DNA from: JAPOUP01 sp965201085
GTDB lineage: Bacteria; Pseudomonadota; Alphaproteobacteria; Rhodobacterales; Rhodobacteraceae
DNA length: 64,000 nt
Reading direction: 5' to 3'
NCBI GenBank assembly: GCA_965201085.1
Contig: CBDAVS010000025.1
Coordinates: forward strand, 744,001 to 808,000
Position numbers and translations under genes: made by a program. Position 1 is the stretch's first letter. Each line of letters starts with the position of its first letter. Shown one piece after another: positions 1 to 7,351 of the stretch. The notes beneath the pieces were generated by a model. The model had not been told where the DNA came from, searched no databases, and saw only the letters and a list, made by a program, of their open reading frames with translations.

Positions 1-148
1 CCTCGTGATGTCGGGGGCGCCGGGCCGCCGCCGGGTGTCGTGGACCCTGCGCATGGGGGCCTCCTGAAGGGGAGGATTGCCGGATTCCGCGGCATACCCT
101 GACCGCCATATCCGGTGATTCCCCGCAGGGCGGATTCCGTCATTTACC
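1..148 (-). mobile_element. ISNCY-type element, terminal fragment (part 1)
   Basis: This stretch matches the segment near 8950-9092 of the fuller ISNCY-type element in this window almost base for base. It is the 5' (transposase N-terminal) end of such an element, read on the minus strand. It stops where an IS30 copy begins, and the missing terminal bases reappear at about 1526-1569 on the far side of that IS30. The element was therefore split by IS30. It enters from outside the window, so its total length is unknown. Confidence 0.75.
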
Positions 149-170
149 CCCCACTTCCAGTCCGAAGTGC

Positions 171-229
171 AACACCGGCCCGCCTCCGGAGCGAGGGCGT
201 GGCCCGAGCGGAGGAGGCGGGCCGGTGTT
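171..229. repeat. Subterminal 17-bp inverted repeat (hairpin) in IS30 copy A
   Basis: Positions 171-187 (AACACCGGCCCGCCTCC) are perfectly complementary to 213-229, with a 25-nt loop. The left arm overlaps the terminal inverted repeat of the IS. The same stem occurs at 6209-6225 / 6252-6268 in copy B, so it belongs to the element. A role in blocking incoming transcription or in transposase binding is inference. Confidence 0.7.
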
Positions 230-440
230 GAGGGATTTTCCGGCCAGGGCCCCGGATTCCACGCGGAATACGGCGGCTGTCCCTTCGGATCGGAGCGTAA
301 CCGGGCCTCCCGGCGGCGGCAAGGCCCCGCGGCGGGAGGTGGCGCGCCCGTCCGGGCGAGGGAAGGGGTGGCCCGACCGAAACCGGGCGGGCGCGCCTGC
401 GGAATTCCCTCTCCCCCGTCGGCCGACGGGGCGAAGCGCC

Positions 441-1406
441 TCAGGGAGGCCGCGCCCGCGCGAAAGCCTCCGCCGGCGTCAGGTGGCCGGGCGCCTTGCG
501 GGGGCGCGCGTTCAGGATGTCCTGGACCCGCTTCACGCGGGCGTCCGTGACCTGCCGCAGGTCGGTCCCCTTCGGCAGGTACCGGCGCGGCAGCCCGTTG
601 GTGTGCCCGTTCAGGCCCCGCTCCCACGAGTGGTAGGGCGTCGCGAGGAAGAAGTCGGCCTCCAGCGCCTTCGCCACCTTCGCGTGCCCCGCGAACTCCC
701 TGCCACTGTCCGCCGTGATCGTGTGGACCCTGGCGCCGAGCCCCTTGAGAAGGTCGGTCATCGCCCCGCCGACCGCCTCCGCCCTCTTTCCGTCAACCCG
801 TTGGAGAAGCGTGAATTCCGGGCATCTGTCCACAGGCGACACCACCGCACCGCCGTTTCCCCCGCCGATCACCGTGTCCGCTTCCCAGTCGCCGATTCCC
901 GCCTTCGCCCCGCCCTCTTTCGGGCGCTCCGGGATGTCCCTCCGGCCCGGGATGTGACCCCGGCCCGCGTGGCGGCCACCCTGCCGGTTCGGTTTCTTTC
1001 CCCGCCGCCGCAGGTGCCCGAAAAGCGTTCCTCCGTCCCCGCCGTCCGCGCGTACGAGGTCGTATATCCGCTGACGGCCGACCATGCCGGGGTCCTCCAG
1101 CCGGAGACGCCCCGAGACCTGTTCCGGGCTCCAGCCCTCCTCCAGCTTCGCCACGACCTTCGCCCAGCGCTCCTCCGTCAGCTTCCTCGGGACCGAAGAG
1201 GCCTCGCTCCGGCGCTCGGTGGCCTTCATCCACGCCTGTCCCTGCCGGTATCCCCGCCCGCCGCCGTTGCGTCGGATCTCCCGCGATATGGTGGCCGGAT
1301 GGCGGCCCGGCCGCCTGGCGATGGCCCCGTTCGAAAGCCCGCTTTTCCTCAGCGCGTATATCTGGCATCTTTCGTCGAAGGTCAGATGACGGTAGCCCTC
1401 GGGCAT
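441..1406 (-). CDS. IS30-family transposase (intact)
   Basis: This is a 321-residue DDE transposase that would move the surrounding IS30 copy. Residues 1-50 form a helix-turn-helix of the IS30 type (LTFDERCQIYALRKSGLSN, then ISREIRRN). The catalytic acids are visible: D177 in GDWEADTVIG, D233 in TITADSGREF and E262 in YHSWERGLNGHTNG. The closing AEAFA motif is the usual IS30 C-terminus. The ATG at 1406 is the natural start because the HTH begins a few residues later. The length is normal for the family and I see no lesion, so this may be an active source copy. The broken copy at 5097-6061 is clearly a relative. Confidence 0.92.
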   Translation of the reverse strand: MPEGYRHLTFDERCQIYALRKSGLSNGAIARRPGRHPATISREIRRNGGGRGYRQGQAWMKATERRSEASSVPRKLTEERWAKVVAKLEEGWSPEQVSGRLRLEDPGMVGRQRIYDLVRADGGDGGTLFGHLRRRGKKPNRQGGRHAGRGHIPGRRDIPERPKEGGAKAGIGDWEADTVIGGGNGGAVVSPVDRCPEFTLLQRVDGKRAEAVGGAMTDLLKGLGARVHTITADSGREFAGHAKVAKALEADFFLATPYHSWERGLNGHTNGLPRRYLPKGTDLRQVTDARVKRVQDILNARPRKAPGHLTPAEAFARARPP

Positions 1407-1525
1407 GACACTCTCCTATCCTGAGCACAGGGACTGTCGCCGTTATCTGGCCGATTCGCAGGATGCTGCACCCGAAACGCGGCTTCCCACCATCAACGGT
1501 GTTGCACTTCAGAGCGGAACGGGGG

Positions 1526-1569
1526 ACCGCTAAAAAATAGCACCTTGTAAGGTTTCTGGCGGACACTAC
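1526..1569 (-). mobile_element. ISNCY-type element, outer terminus (part 2)
   Basis: This stretch ends in TTTCTGGCGGACACTA, the same terminal inverted repeat that closes the ISNCY-type copy at 9133 and opens the copy at 44049. Together with 1-148 it reconstitutes one element end interrupted by IS30. The 3' neighbour is a truncated methyltransferase, so this element probably inserted into that gene. Confidence 0.7.
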
Positions 1570-1598
1570 ATAGTCAAGCTGCGGCCATCCGGTCATGA

Positions 1599-2741
1599 CA
1601 TCAGCGAGAAATTCACCGTCAACAACGGGACTCGATTCCACCGAACCTGCTCGCGATACCGAATACAGAGAGCAACAGCCGCTATATGCGCCGCTGCAAG
1701 GAGAAAGGGATCAAGGCCCATCCGGCGCGTTTTCCCGCAGCCTTGCCGGAATACCTCATTCGCATGACCACTGACCCCGGCGACATGGCGCTCGATCCGT
1801 TTGGAGGCAGTTGCATTACCGATGGAGTTGCAGAACGTCTCGGTCACAGTTGGGTCTGCGCTGAATTGATCGAATCATATCTCGAAGGAGCGCGGGGACG
1901 TTCTGGGTTGTCAGGCAAGCCGTCCAAACCCAAAGCCAGAAAGAACGAGGAAGACGGAAATTACCGCATCCCACATCCTGACATGCTGTGGAACGGAGGT
2001 AACGAGCGCGAAACCGCGCCTTCGCCAGCGGATGGTTACAGACAGCGCCCCGAGTGTCCGCGCGGGCCCAAGCCAGAGGATGTGACGTTCATCGAGGCAG
2101 CGGAGCAGCGATTGCCACCATCGTCGAAGCGCGTCCTTTTGGTGCCGTTCCAAAATGCATTGAGTAAGAGCGGCCTGAACTTCCTGCGGTTAACAATGGA
2201 AGGCGCTCTCCGGCAACCTACCGGGACCGTAAAGGCCTCAGGCTCGTTTCGCCTGCGCGTCTATATCTGGAATCTCACGCCGGGCGGTAAGAACCGCCCG
2301 GGCGATGAGTGAAGGCTTCAGCCGACGGGGCTTGCAATGACTGGTGTCGTGGCACGGCTTATCCCGGAGGCGGGTGGAAAGACCGTCATTCTCGGTTGGA
2401 ATGAGAGATTCGAGGTGTTTACGGCTTTCGAGGTGAACAGGCACCCTGAAGCTCTAGGTTGGTCACCTTCGATCCAGCTTCGCCAGCGCGCTCTCGAATC
2501 CGCGCGGGTGAACGGGACCGCCCATCATCTGAAAGGCCGTGCGGGATTCGCCTTCGCTGCAAAACCCTCCTATACGAGCGTTTATCTGGACAACATGGAG
2601 GATCTGCATGTCTGCGGTTCCTCTGTAGAGGCGCTGCGCATATTTGAAATGATCTACGAAAACCCCGATGGAACAATCGACGGAGACATCGAACTTCAGG
2701 GGCCTGCTCCGCGGCGTCACGCCTTGGCTTCAGCCAAGTGA
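1599..2741 (+). pseudogene. DNA methyltransferase with C-terminal methylase-associated domain (5' truncated, one nonsense codon)
   Basis: The reading frame starts abruptly next to the ISNCY terminus. It encodes the C-terminal part of a site-specific N4/N6 DNA methyltransferase: the segment HPARFPAALPEYLIRMTTDP, then the AdoMet-binding motif DPFGGS at about 1794-1811. After a charged linker, a second region contains YIWNLTPGGKNRPGDE, which resembles the methylase-associated X1 domain (from memory, unverified). The frame is cut once by TGA at 2310-2312 and then continues in the same frame to 2741 (GWNERFEVFTAFEVNRHP). The expected residue at the stop is aromatic, so TGG to TGA is the simplest explanation. 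The catalytic N-terminal half is absent. It was probably part of a restriction-modification or methylation defence system and is now inactive. Confidence 0.7.
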
Positions 2742-2804
2742 GCGCTACGCGAGGCGAATTTCAGAGACCGCGCGCCTGGGCTCGTTGACATTCACCCGCG
2801 GCTA

Positions 2805-3313
2805 TCACGGCTGCGGCCGGAGAACCGTCACCCGGAAGCCCTGTCTCGTCCCGTCACCGCGGGTGGCGACGGCCCGGAAATCCCTGATCCTCGCGAAACG
2901 GTTCCCGATCCGGCGCCGCCATTCATACATCCCTTCGCCGTGCCCGCGCACCTCCTTCCGGTTCCCGCGGGAGGGAATCACCGCCTCCGCCCCGCACCCG
3001 CCGGGCCGGTCCGCGTCACGGTGTCGTCCACGCACACGTACTCCAGGTCGAAATCCTCCGACAGCACCTTGAAAATACGGTCGATCACGCCTTTCAGCGC
3101 CCAGCGCCGGTAGCGCTTGAACACGCTGTTCCACTTCCCGAAGCGCTCGGGAAGATCGCGCCAGGAGACACCCGTCCGCGCCCTCCAGAGGATGGCCTCG
3201 ACGAAGAGGCGGTTGTCCGCCGCCGTGACCCCGGGGTCGCCCGCCTTGCCCGGTAGAAACTCCCTGATCGCCTGCCACATTCCGTCCGTAAGTCCGTTCT
3301 CGCTCTTTTCCAT
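2805..3313 (-). pseudogene. IS5-family transposase remnant (internal deletion and frameshift)
   Basis: The N-terminal part (LTDGMWQAIREFLPGKAGDPG, FVEAILWRARTGVSWRDLPE) is typical of the IS5 family, IS427-like group. After CVDDT, near 3000, the expected DDE core is missing. The reading jumps frame into the C-terminal motif VIPSRGNRKEV followed by MYEWRRRIGNRFARIRDFRAVATR. The element has therefore lost most of its catalytic domain and cannot transpose by itself. I could not define convincing terminal repeats. The preceding gene is the broken methyltransferase and the next is an IS1595 fragment, so the area is a pile of dead elements. Confidence 0.75.
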
Positions 3314-3537
3314 GGTTGCGTCCCCGGTTGCCTGCAACGCCGTTCCGACTGTGTTCGGGGACGGATATAAACGGTCCAGACCGGCGGTTCAACCTGGAAT
3401 GTCAACGCGCGCGTTTCGGGGCATTGAGATGGCTTGAATATCCGGCGGGGAGGAAATGCACGGCCCGGAACAGGCGCGCCCTTCCGTTCAGCGGGTACGG
3501 AACCTGACGCGCTGCGCGCACGCGCTGACCCACAGGA

Positions 3538-3897
3538 ATGGGAACGCGCGGGTCGATCCGAACCCATCACATCACCTCGGCGCCGGGATACCTGTTCCGC
3601 GCCGGGAGCCTCGCCGGTGTTTCTCCCAGATTCATCAGGTACGTCCGGGAACAGGTCCACACCAACGGCATGGAGTCCTTCTGGGCTACGCTCAAGCGCG
3701 CCCACAAGGGCGTATACCACAAGATGAGCAGGAAGCACATGGACCGATACGTCCGGGAGTTCGCCGGACGTCACAACGTGAGGGAATGCGACACCGTGGA
3801 CCAGGTGGAGACGATGGTGAGCGGCATGGAGGGAAAGCGCCCGAAATACCGCACTCTCAAGGCCGACAACGGACTCCCGTCCGGAGCGAGGCCATGA
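3538..3897 (+). pseudogene. IS1595-family transposase, C-terminal fragment
   Basis: The segment EQVHTNGMESFWATLKRAHK followed by YHKMSRKHMDRYVREFAGRH and ADNGLPSGARP is the conserved C-terminal end of IS1595-family transposases. The glutamate of the GMESFW block is the last catalytic acid. The zinc-ribbon N-terminus and the first two catalytic aspartates are absent; sequence before about 3600 does not resemble the family. Its stop codon (TGA 3895-3897) overlaps the ATG of the next gene (3894), so the two were translationally coupled. That is the arrangement expected for an IS1595 element carrying a passenger gene. Confidence 0.75.
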
Positions 3898-4721
3898 CCG
3901 CTGGACGCCGGATCGCCCACCGGATGCCCGACCCGATACCGGACACCCCCGAGAACATCGCGCGGGCCATCATGCTATCGCCGCCAAAAAAGAACTGGCG
4001 GTTCATGGGCGCCGACACGGACGGCGGGTGGAAGCCAGCCGATCCGACGCCGGAGGAGATACGCGACGCCATGGATGCGGCTGCGCAGGCCGTCGCGGCG
4101 CTTGAGACCCTGGAGACGGATGCGGCCAAAGCCATGGACCGCCGTGACGCGCTGCTGCTGGCGACGCGCCGCAGCAATCCCGGTTACAGGACATGGGCAA
4201 AACTGGCGAAAGCATTCGAAATGGACTCCCGATCGACCGCAATGAGAGCCGCCAGTTCTGACCGACCGAGACGGTTCGCCCGGCCTGAACGGTCGGGGGG
4301 CTTTCCAATACCAGAAGGGGAGGGGCAGCGTGAAAAAGCGAAACTGACCGACACAGGTGATAGCACCGATTACGCGCCCGATCTTCGCGACCTGATCCGC
4401 TGGGAAGTGGCATCCGCGCTGGAGCCGGTCAACGGGCGGCTGGACGCGCTTAACAAAAAGGTGGACCGGCTGCTGGCCGGCGGCGGTTCTGGCCCTGCGA
4501 CACCGGATACCACTCCGCCGGATAGGCCACCGGAAAAGCCGGTTGATCGCGACCCGAAGCCGGATCCAGACCCTCCGGTGACGACCGACCCAAAGGTGGA
4601 CCCGCCTAACGTGACGATCTTTATTCCAGACCCAACGATGGAACCAGAACCGAAACTGACACGAAGGGATTTCATCGCCGAAGCAGTAAGGGATTTTGGT
4701 TTTTACGATGCAACTCCTTAG
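3894..4721 (+). CDS. IS1595-linked passenger protein with acidic proline-rich C-terminus, function unknown
   Basis: This is a 275-residue hypothetical protein. The start ATG overlaps the transposase stop (ATGA). The N-terminal block MPDPIPDTPENIARAIM followed by SPPKKNWRFM resembles short proteins I recall next to IS1595-type transposases. Residues about 55-85 form an alanine-rich amphipathic helix. A conserved-looking segment DLRDLIRWEVASALEPVNGR (about 160-180) precedes a DALNKKVDRLL coiled coil. Residues about 195-250 form a P/D/K-rich tract (many DP and PP pairs), and a final folded patch is LTRRDFIAEAVRDFGFY. I recognise no catalytic motif. Unlike its neighbours it has no frameshift over 828 nt, which argues for recent arrival or selection. 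I do not assign a function. Confidence 0.55.
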   Translation: MTAGRRIAHRMPDPIPDTPENIARAIMLSPPKKNWRFMGADTDGGWKPADPTPEEIRDAMDAAAQAVAALETLETDAAKAMDRRDALLLATRRSNPGYRTWAKLAKAFEMDSRSTAMRAASSDRPRRFARPERSGGFPIPEGEGQREKAKLTDTGDSTDYAPDLRDLIRWEVASALEPVNGRLDALNKKVDRLLAGGGSGPATPDTTPPDRPPEKPVDRDPKPDPDPPVTTDPKVDPPNVTIFIPDPTMEPEPKLTRRDFIAEAVRDFGFYDATP

Positions 4722-4978
4722 ATCGAGCTTCCGCAGAGTGGGGATGATGGGATTTCGGTGAGGAGGCCATATCCAGACGCATCAATCGAGATGACGGTTA
4801 CAGAAGGTCTTCGTGACATGCTTGAGCCAAACCGGAGGACAGACGACAACGCCAGACTTCGATTGGAGAACGGGCTCTCATAGTCTCAAAATTCTGGCGG
4901 AAAAGGCATACCTTCAGTGGCGACGCCATAATCCAGATCGTGATGGCCCATTTGCGATTCAGGTCGGCGAAAAAGAAC
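4722..4978. other. Gap between passenger gene and IS30 copy B
   Basis: No complete gene is visible. A short plus-strand frame from 4813 reads SLKILAEKAYLQWRRHNPDR, which looks coding-like, but it is cut by the IS30 end at about 4979. It could be the start of a gene destroyed by that insertion. I recognise no family. Confidence 0.3.
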
Positions 4979-6290
4979 CCCCGTTCCGCTCTGAAGTGCG
5001 ACACCGTTGATGGTGGGAAGCCGCGTTTCGGGTGCGGCATCCTGCGAACCGGCCGGATAACGGCGACAGTCCCTGTGCTCAGGACAGGAGAGTGTCATGC
5101 CCGAGGGCTACCGTCATCTGACCTTCGACGGAAGATGCCGGATATACGCGACGGGGAAAGGCGGGCTTTCGAACGGGGCCATCGCCGGGCGGCCGGGCCG
5201 CCATCCGGCCGCCATATCGCGGGAGATCCGACGCAACGGCGGCGGGCGGGGATACCGGCAGGGACAGGCGTGGAGGAAGGCCACCGAGCGCCGGAGCGGG
5301 GCCTCTTCGGTCCCGGGGAAGCTGACGGAGGGGCGCCGGGCGAAGGTCGTGGCGAAGCCGGGGAGGGCTGGAGCCCGGAACAGGTCCCGGGGCGTGTCCG
5401 GCTGGAGGACCCCGGCATGGTCGGCCGTCAGCGGATATACGACCTCGTACGCGCGGACGGCGGGGACGGAGGGACGCCTTGCGGGCACCTGCGGCGGCGG
5501 GGAAAGAAACCGGACCGGCAGGGTGGCCGCCACGCGGGCCGGGGTCACATCCCGGGCCGGAGGGACATCCCGGAGCGCCCGAAAGAGGGCGGGGCGAAGG
5601 CGAGAATCGGCGACCGGGAAGAGGACACGGTGATCGGCGGGGGACACGGCGGTGCGGTGGTGTCGCCCGTTGACGGATGCCCGGAATTCACGCCTGTCCG
5701 ACGGGTTGACGGAAAGAGGGCGGAGGCGGCCGGCGGGGCGGTGACCGACCTTCCCGAGGGGCTCGGCGCCAGGGTCCACACGATCACGGCGGACAGTGGC
5801 AGGGAGTTCGCGGGGCACGCGAAGGTGGCGAAGGCGCTGGAGGCCGACTTCCTCCTCCCGACGCCCTGCCACTCGTGGGAGCGGGGCCTGAACGGGCACA
5901 CCAACGGGCCGCCGCCCCAGTACCTGCCGAAGGGGACCGACCTGCGGCAGGTCACGGACGCCCGCGTGAAGCGGGTCCAGGACATCCTGAACGCGCGCCC
6001 CCGCAAGGCGCCCGGCTACCTGACGCCGGCGGAGGCTTTCGCGCGGGCGCGGCCTCCCTGAGGCGCTTCGCCCCGTCGGCCGACGGGGGAGAGGGAATTC
6101 CGCAGGCGCGGGGCCCTGCCGCCGCCGGGAGGCCCGGTTACGCTCCGATCCGAAGGGACAGCCGCCGTGTTCCGCGTGGAATCCGGGGCCCTGGCCGGAA
6201 AATCCTTCAACACCGGCCCGCCTCCTCCGCTCGGGGCCACCCCCTCGCTCCGGAGGCGGGCCGGTGTTGCACTTCGGACTGGAAGTGGGG
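4979..6290. mobile_element. IS30-family insertion sequence, copy B (decayed)
   Basis: This is a diverged relative of copy A in the opposite orientation, about 1.31 kb. The left end (4979-5008) and the reverse complement of the right end (6262-6290) form an imperfect inverted repeat sharing GAAGTGC and ACACCG. Flanking bases do not show a clear target duplication. The subterminal hairpin arms are at 6209-6225 and 6252-6268. Confidence 0.85.
5097..6061 (+). pseudogene. IS30-family transposase, frameshifted
   Basis: The N-terminal part starts at ATG 5097 (MPEGYRHLTFDGRCRIYA). The rest continues in another frame from about 5360 (EGWSPEQVPGRVRLEDPG) to the stop at 6061. Alignment with copy A places a single-base deletion at about 5357-5362, where copy A has GCTGGAGGAGG and this copy has GCCGGGGAGG. 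Catalytic positions are still recognisable (GDREEDTVIG, TITADSGREF, CHSWERGLNGH). Most substitutions relative to copy A are A to G or T to C; see findings. Confidence 0.9.
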
Positions 6291-6306
6291 ATGGAAAAAG
6301 CCGGGT

Positions 6307-6549
6307 ATGCCCGTCATCCTGCGCATCGATGGCCTGCGCTTCATTTTCTACTCGCATGAGGGCGAGCCCAGGGAACCGCCTCACGTCCACGTGCTTCAGA
6401 ACCGTGACGAAGCCAAGTTCTGGCTGCGTCCGGACGTGTCGCTGGCCTACAATGACGGCTTGAGCCCCCGGATGCTCAACCGCATCCAGAAAGTGGTTGA
6501 ACGGAACCGCGAAAACCTCGAAAATGCCTGGCATGAGTATTTCGCCTGA
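6307..6549 (+). CDS. DUF4160 domain protein
   Basis: This 80-residue protein matches the DUF4160 pattern: an N-terminal strand pair (ILRIDGLRFIFYSHEGEP), the hallmark PPHVHV, and a C-terminal helix ending in RENLENAWHEYF. DUF4160 proteins are commonly encoded directly upstream of DUF2442 proteins in toxin-antitoxin-like pairs, and that partner follows here with overlap. Biochemical function is not established to my knowledge. The start ATG lies 17 bases beyond the IS30 end, so its native promoter may have been replaced. The sequence is intact. Confidence 0.8.
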   Translation: MPVILRIDGLRFIFYSHEGEPREPPHVHVLQNRDEAKFWLRPDVSLAYNDGLSPRMLNRIQKVVERNRENLENAWHEYFA

Positions 6550-6784
6550 AACCATCAGCTTCGATTCGGACTGCATGTGGGTCGGCCTCAGCGACGGACG
6601 CACCATCGGCGTTCCGCTGGCCTGGTTCCCGCGCCTTCTCCACGCGACCCCGGAAGAGCGCGGCGCCTGCGAGCTCAGCAGGCGGGGGCTGCACTGGCCG
6701 CGGATCGATGAGGATATCTCCGTCGCGGGACTGCTTGAGGGGAAAGGCGACCAAACCCGGATACGGTCGCATCAGGCGGCATAA
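6533..6784 (+). CDS. DUF2442 domain protein
   Basis: This 83-residue protein is the usual partner of DUF4160. It contains the DUF2442 core: a strand matching MWVGLSDGRTIGVPLAWFPR and the closing block RRGLHWPRIDEDISVAGLL. I chose ATG 6533 rather than the upstream ATG at 6497, because the domain begins immediately after it and the upstream residues lie inside DUF4160. The overlap with the DUF4160 stop suggests translational coupling. A role as antitoxin or DNA-binding partner is inferred from family context only. Confidence 0.8.
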   Translation: MSISPETISFDSDCMWVGLSDGRTIGVPLAWFPRLLHATPEERGACELSRRGLHWPRIDEDISVAGLLEGKGDQTRIRSHQAA

Positions 6785-6834
6785 CTGGCGGCCTTGTGGC
6801 GGTTCCCCGCCTGAAGGACGGAGCCTCCCGCTTC

Positions 6835-6998
6835 TCAGGTAGCGGAGGACAGCCCTTCCGCCTTCATCGCCTGAATGCCGAACCGCTTCACGTCCTTCGC
6901 CGCGTTCACATCCGGTCATACACCATGCCGCAGGCAGGGCAGGTCCAGCGACGGGCTGACAGCGGCATCCGCTCCGCTTACGCGCCACAGCCGGAGCG
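6835..6998 (-). pseudogene. TnpB (IS200/IS605 OrfB) C-terminal zinc-finger remnant
   Basis: On the minus strand, from 6998 down, the translation is SGCGA-stop-AERMPLSARRW, then TCPACGMVYDR, then (after a lost base near 6920) DVNAAKDVKRFGIQAMK and a stop at 6835. The paired CxxC motifs and the DVNAAK block are the C-terminal zinc finger and RuvC-III segment of TnpB-type RNA-guided nucleases. An in-frame stop and a one-base frameshift show it is dead. Nothing of the rest of TnpB is visible. Confidence 0.6.
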
Positions 6999-7076
6999 GA
7001 GCCTGGTGGTGGGACACCACCGGTCGATCCAGACGAGATGAGTGTCGCTTTCCGATTGATGGCATGAAATAGGTGG

Positions 7077-7097
7077 GGGCACCTTCGGGTGCCCTTT
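7077..7097. terminator. Possible intrinsic terminator hairpin
   Basis: The stem GGGCACC / GGTGCCC closes a TTCG tetraloop and is followed by TTT. It is short on uridines, so a moderate call. It follows the TnpB remnant region on the plus strand. Confidence 0.4.
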
Positions 7098-7124
7098 CCA
7101 TTTGGGGATTATATACTTGACTGA

Positions 7125-7155
7125 AACCAGCCTCATTTCTTGGCTGGCGGTTTTT
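7125..7155 (+). terminator. Possible intrinsic terminator
   Basis: CCAGCC (7127-7132) pairs with GGCTGG (7142-7147), followed by CGG and a run of five T (7151-7155). It is oriented for plus-strand transcripts coming from the DUF2442 direction. A run of A upstream could make it act on both strands. Confidence 0.4.
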
Positions 7156-7282
7156 CCACACGGGGCTTCGGCTGTTGCCTGAGAAGGGCCTTGCCCACCA
7201 TTTGCGGAGTCGCGCCCTTTTAGCGTGGATTAGAGATAATGATTTCGGGCCTAGTCTTTCTGTCTGTCATGCCGTTTCCCCT

Positions 7283-7351
7283 TTACGCCACCAGTTTCAT
7301 CATCAGGTATTCCATGCCCCGCTCACCCTTCACGGAATTGCGGGAATTATC
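7283..7351 (-). other. Possible 3' end of a gene cut by the ISNCY-type element
   Basis: On the minus strand, directly after the IS end at 7352, a frame reads DNSRNSVKGERGMEYLMMKL-VA and stops at 7283. It may be the C-terminus of an interrupted gene. It is too short to identify, and I see no other gene between 7156 and 7351. Confidence 0.25.

Larger units (their letters stand above)
149..1525. mobile_element. IS30-family insertion sequence, copy A (intact)
   Basis: About 1.38 kb. The ends are imperfect inverted repeats: the left end near 149-178 and the reverse complement of 1497-1525 share the core GAAGTGCAACACCG. It sits inside an ISNCY-type terminus with ACC on both sides (about 146-148 and 1526-1528), consistent with a short target duplication. 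One transposase gene fills the minus strand. A second, diverged copy lies at 4979-6290. Confidence 0.85.

Noticed and set aside
225..1424. A 399-residue plus-strand frame opposite the IS30 transposase
   Set aside because: It is a mirror frame created by high GC and IS30 codon use; it is Pro/Arg-rich with no motifs.
2310..2312. TGA in the methyltransferase as selenocysteine or recoded tryptophan
   Set aside because: TGA is used as a normal stop for many genes here, no SECIS-like context is evident, and the gene is already truncated by an IS.
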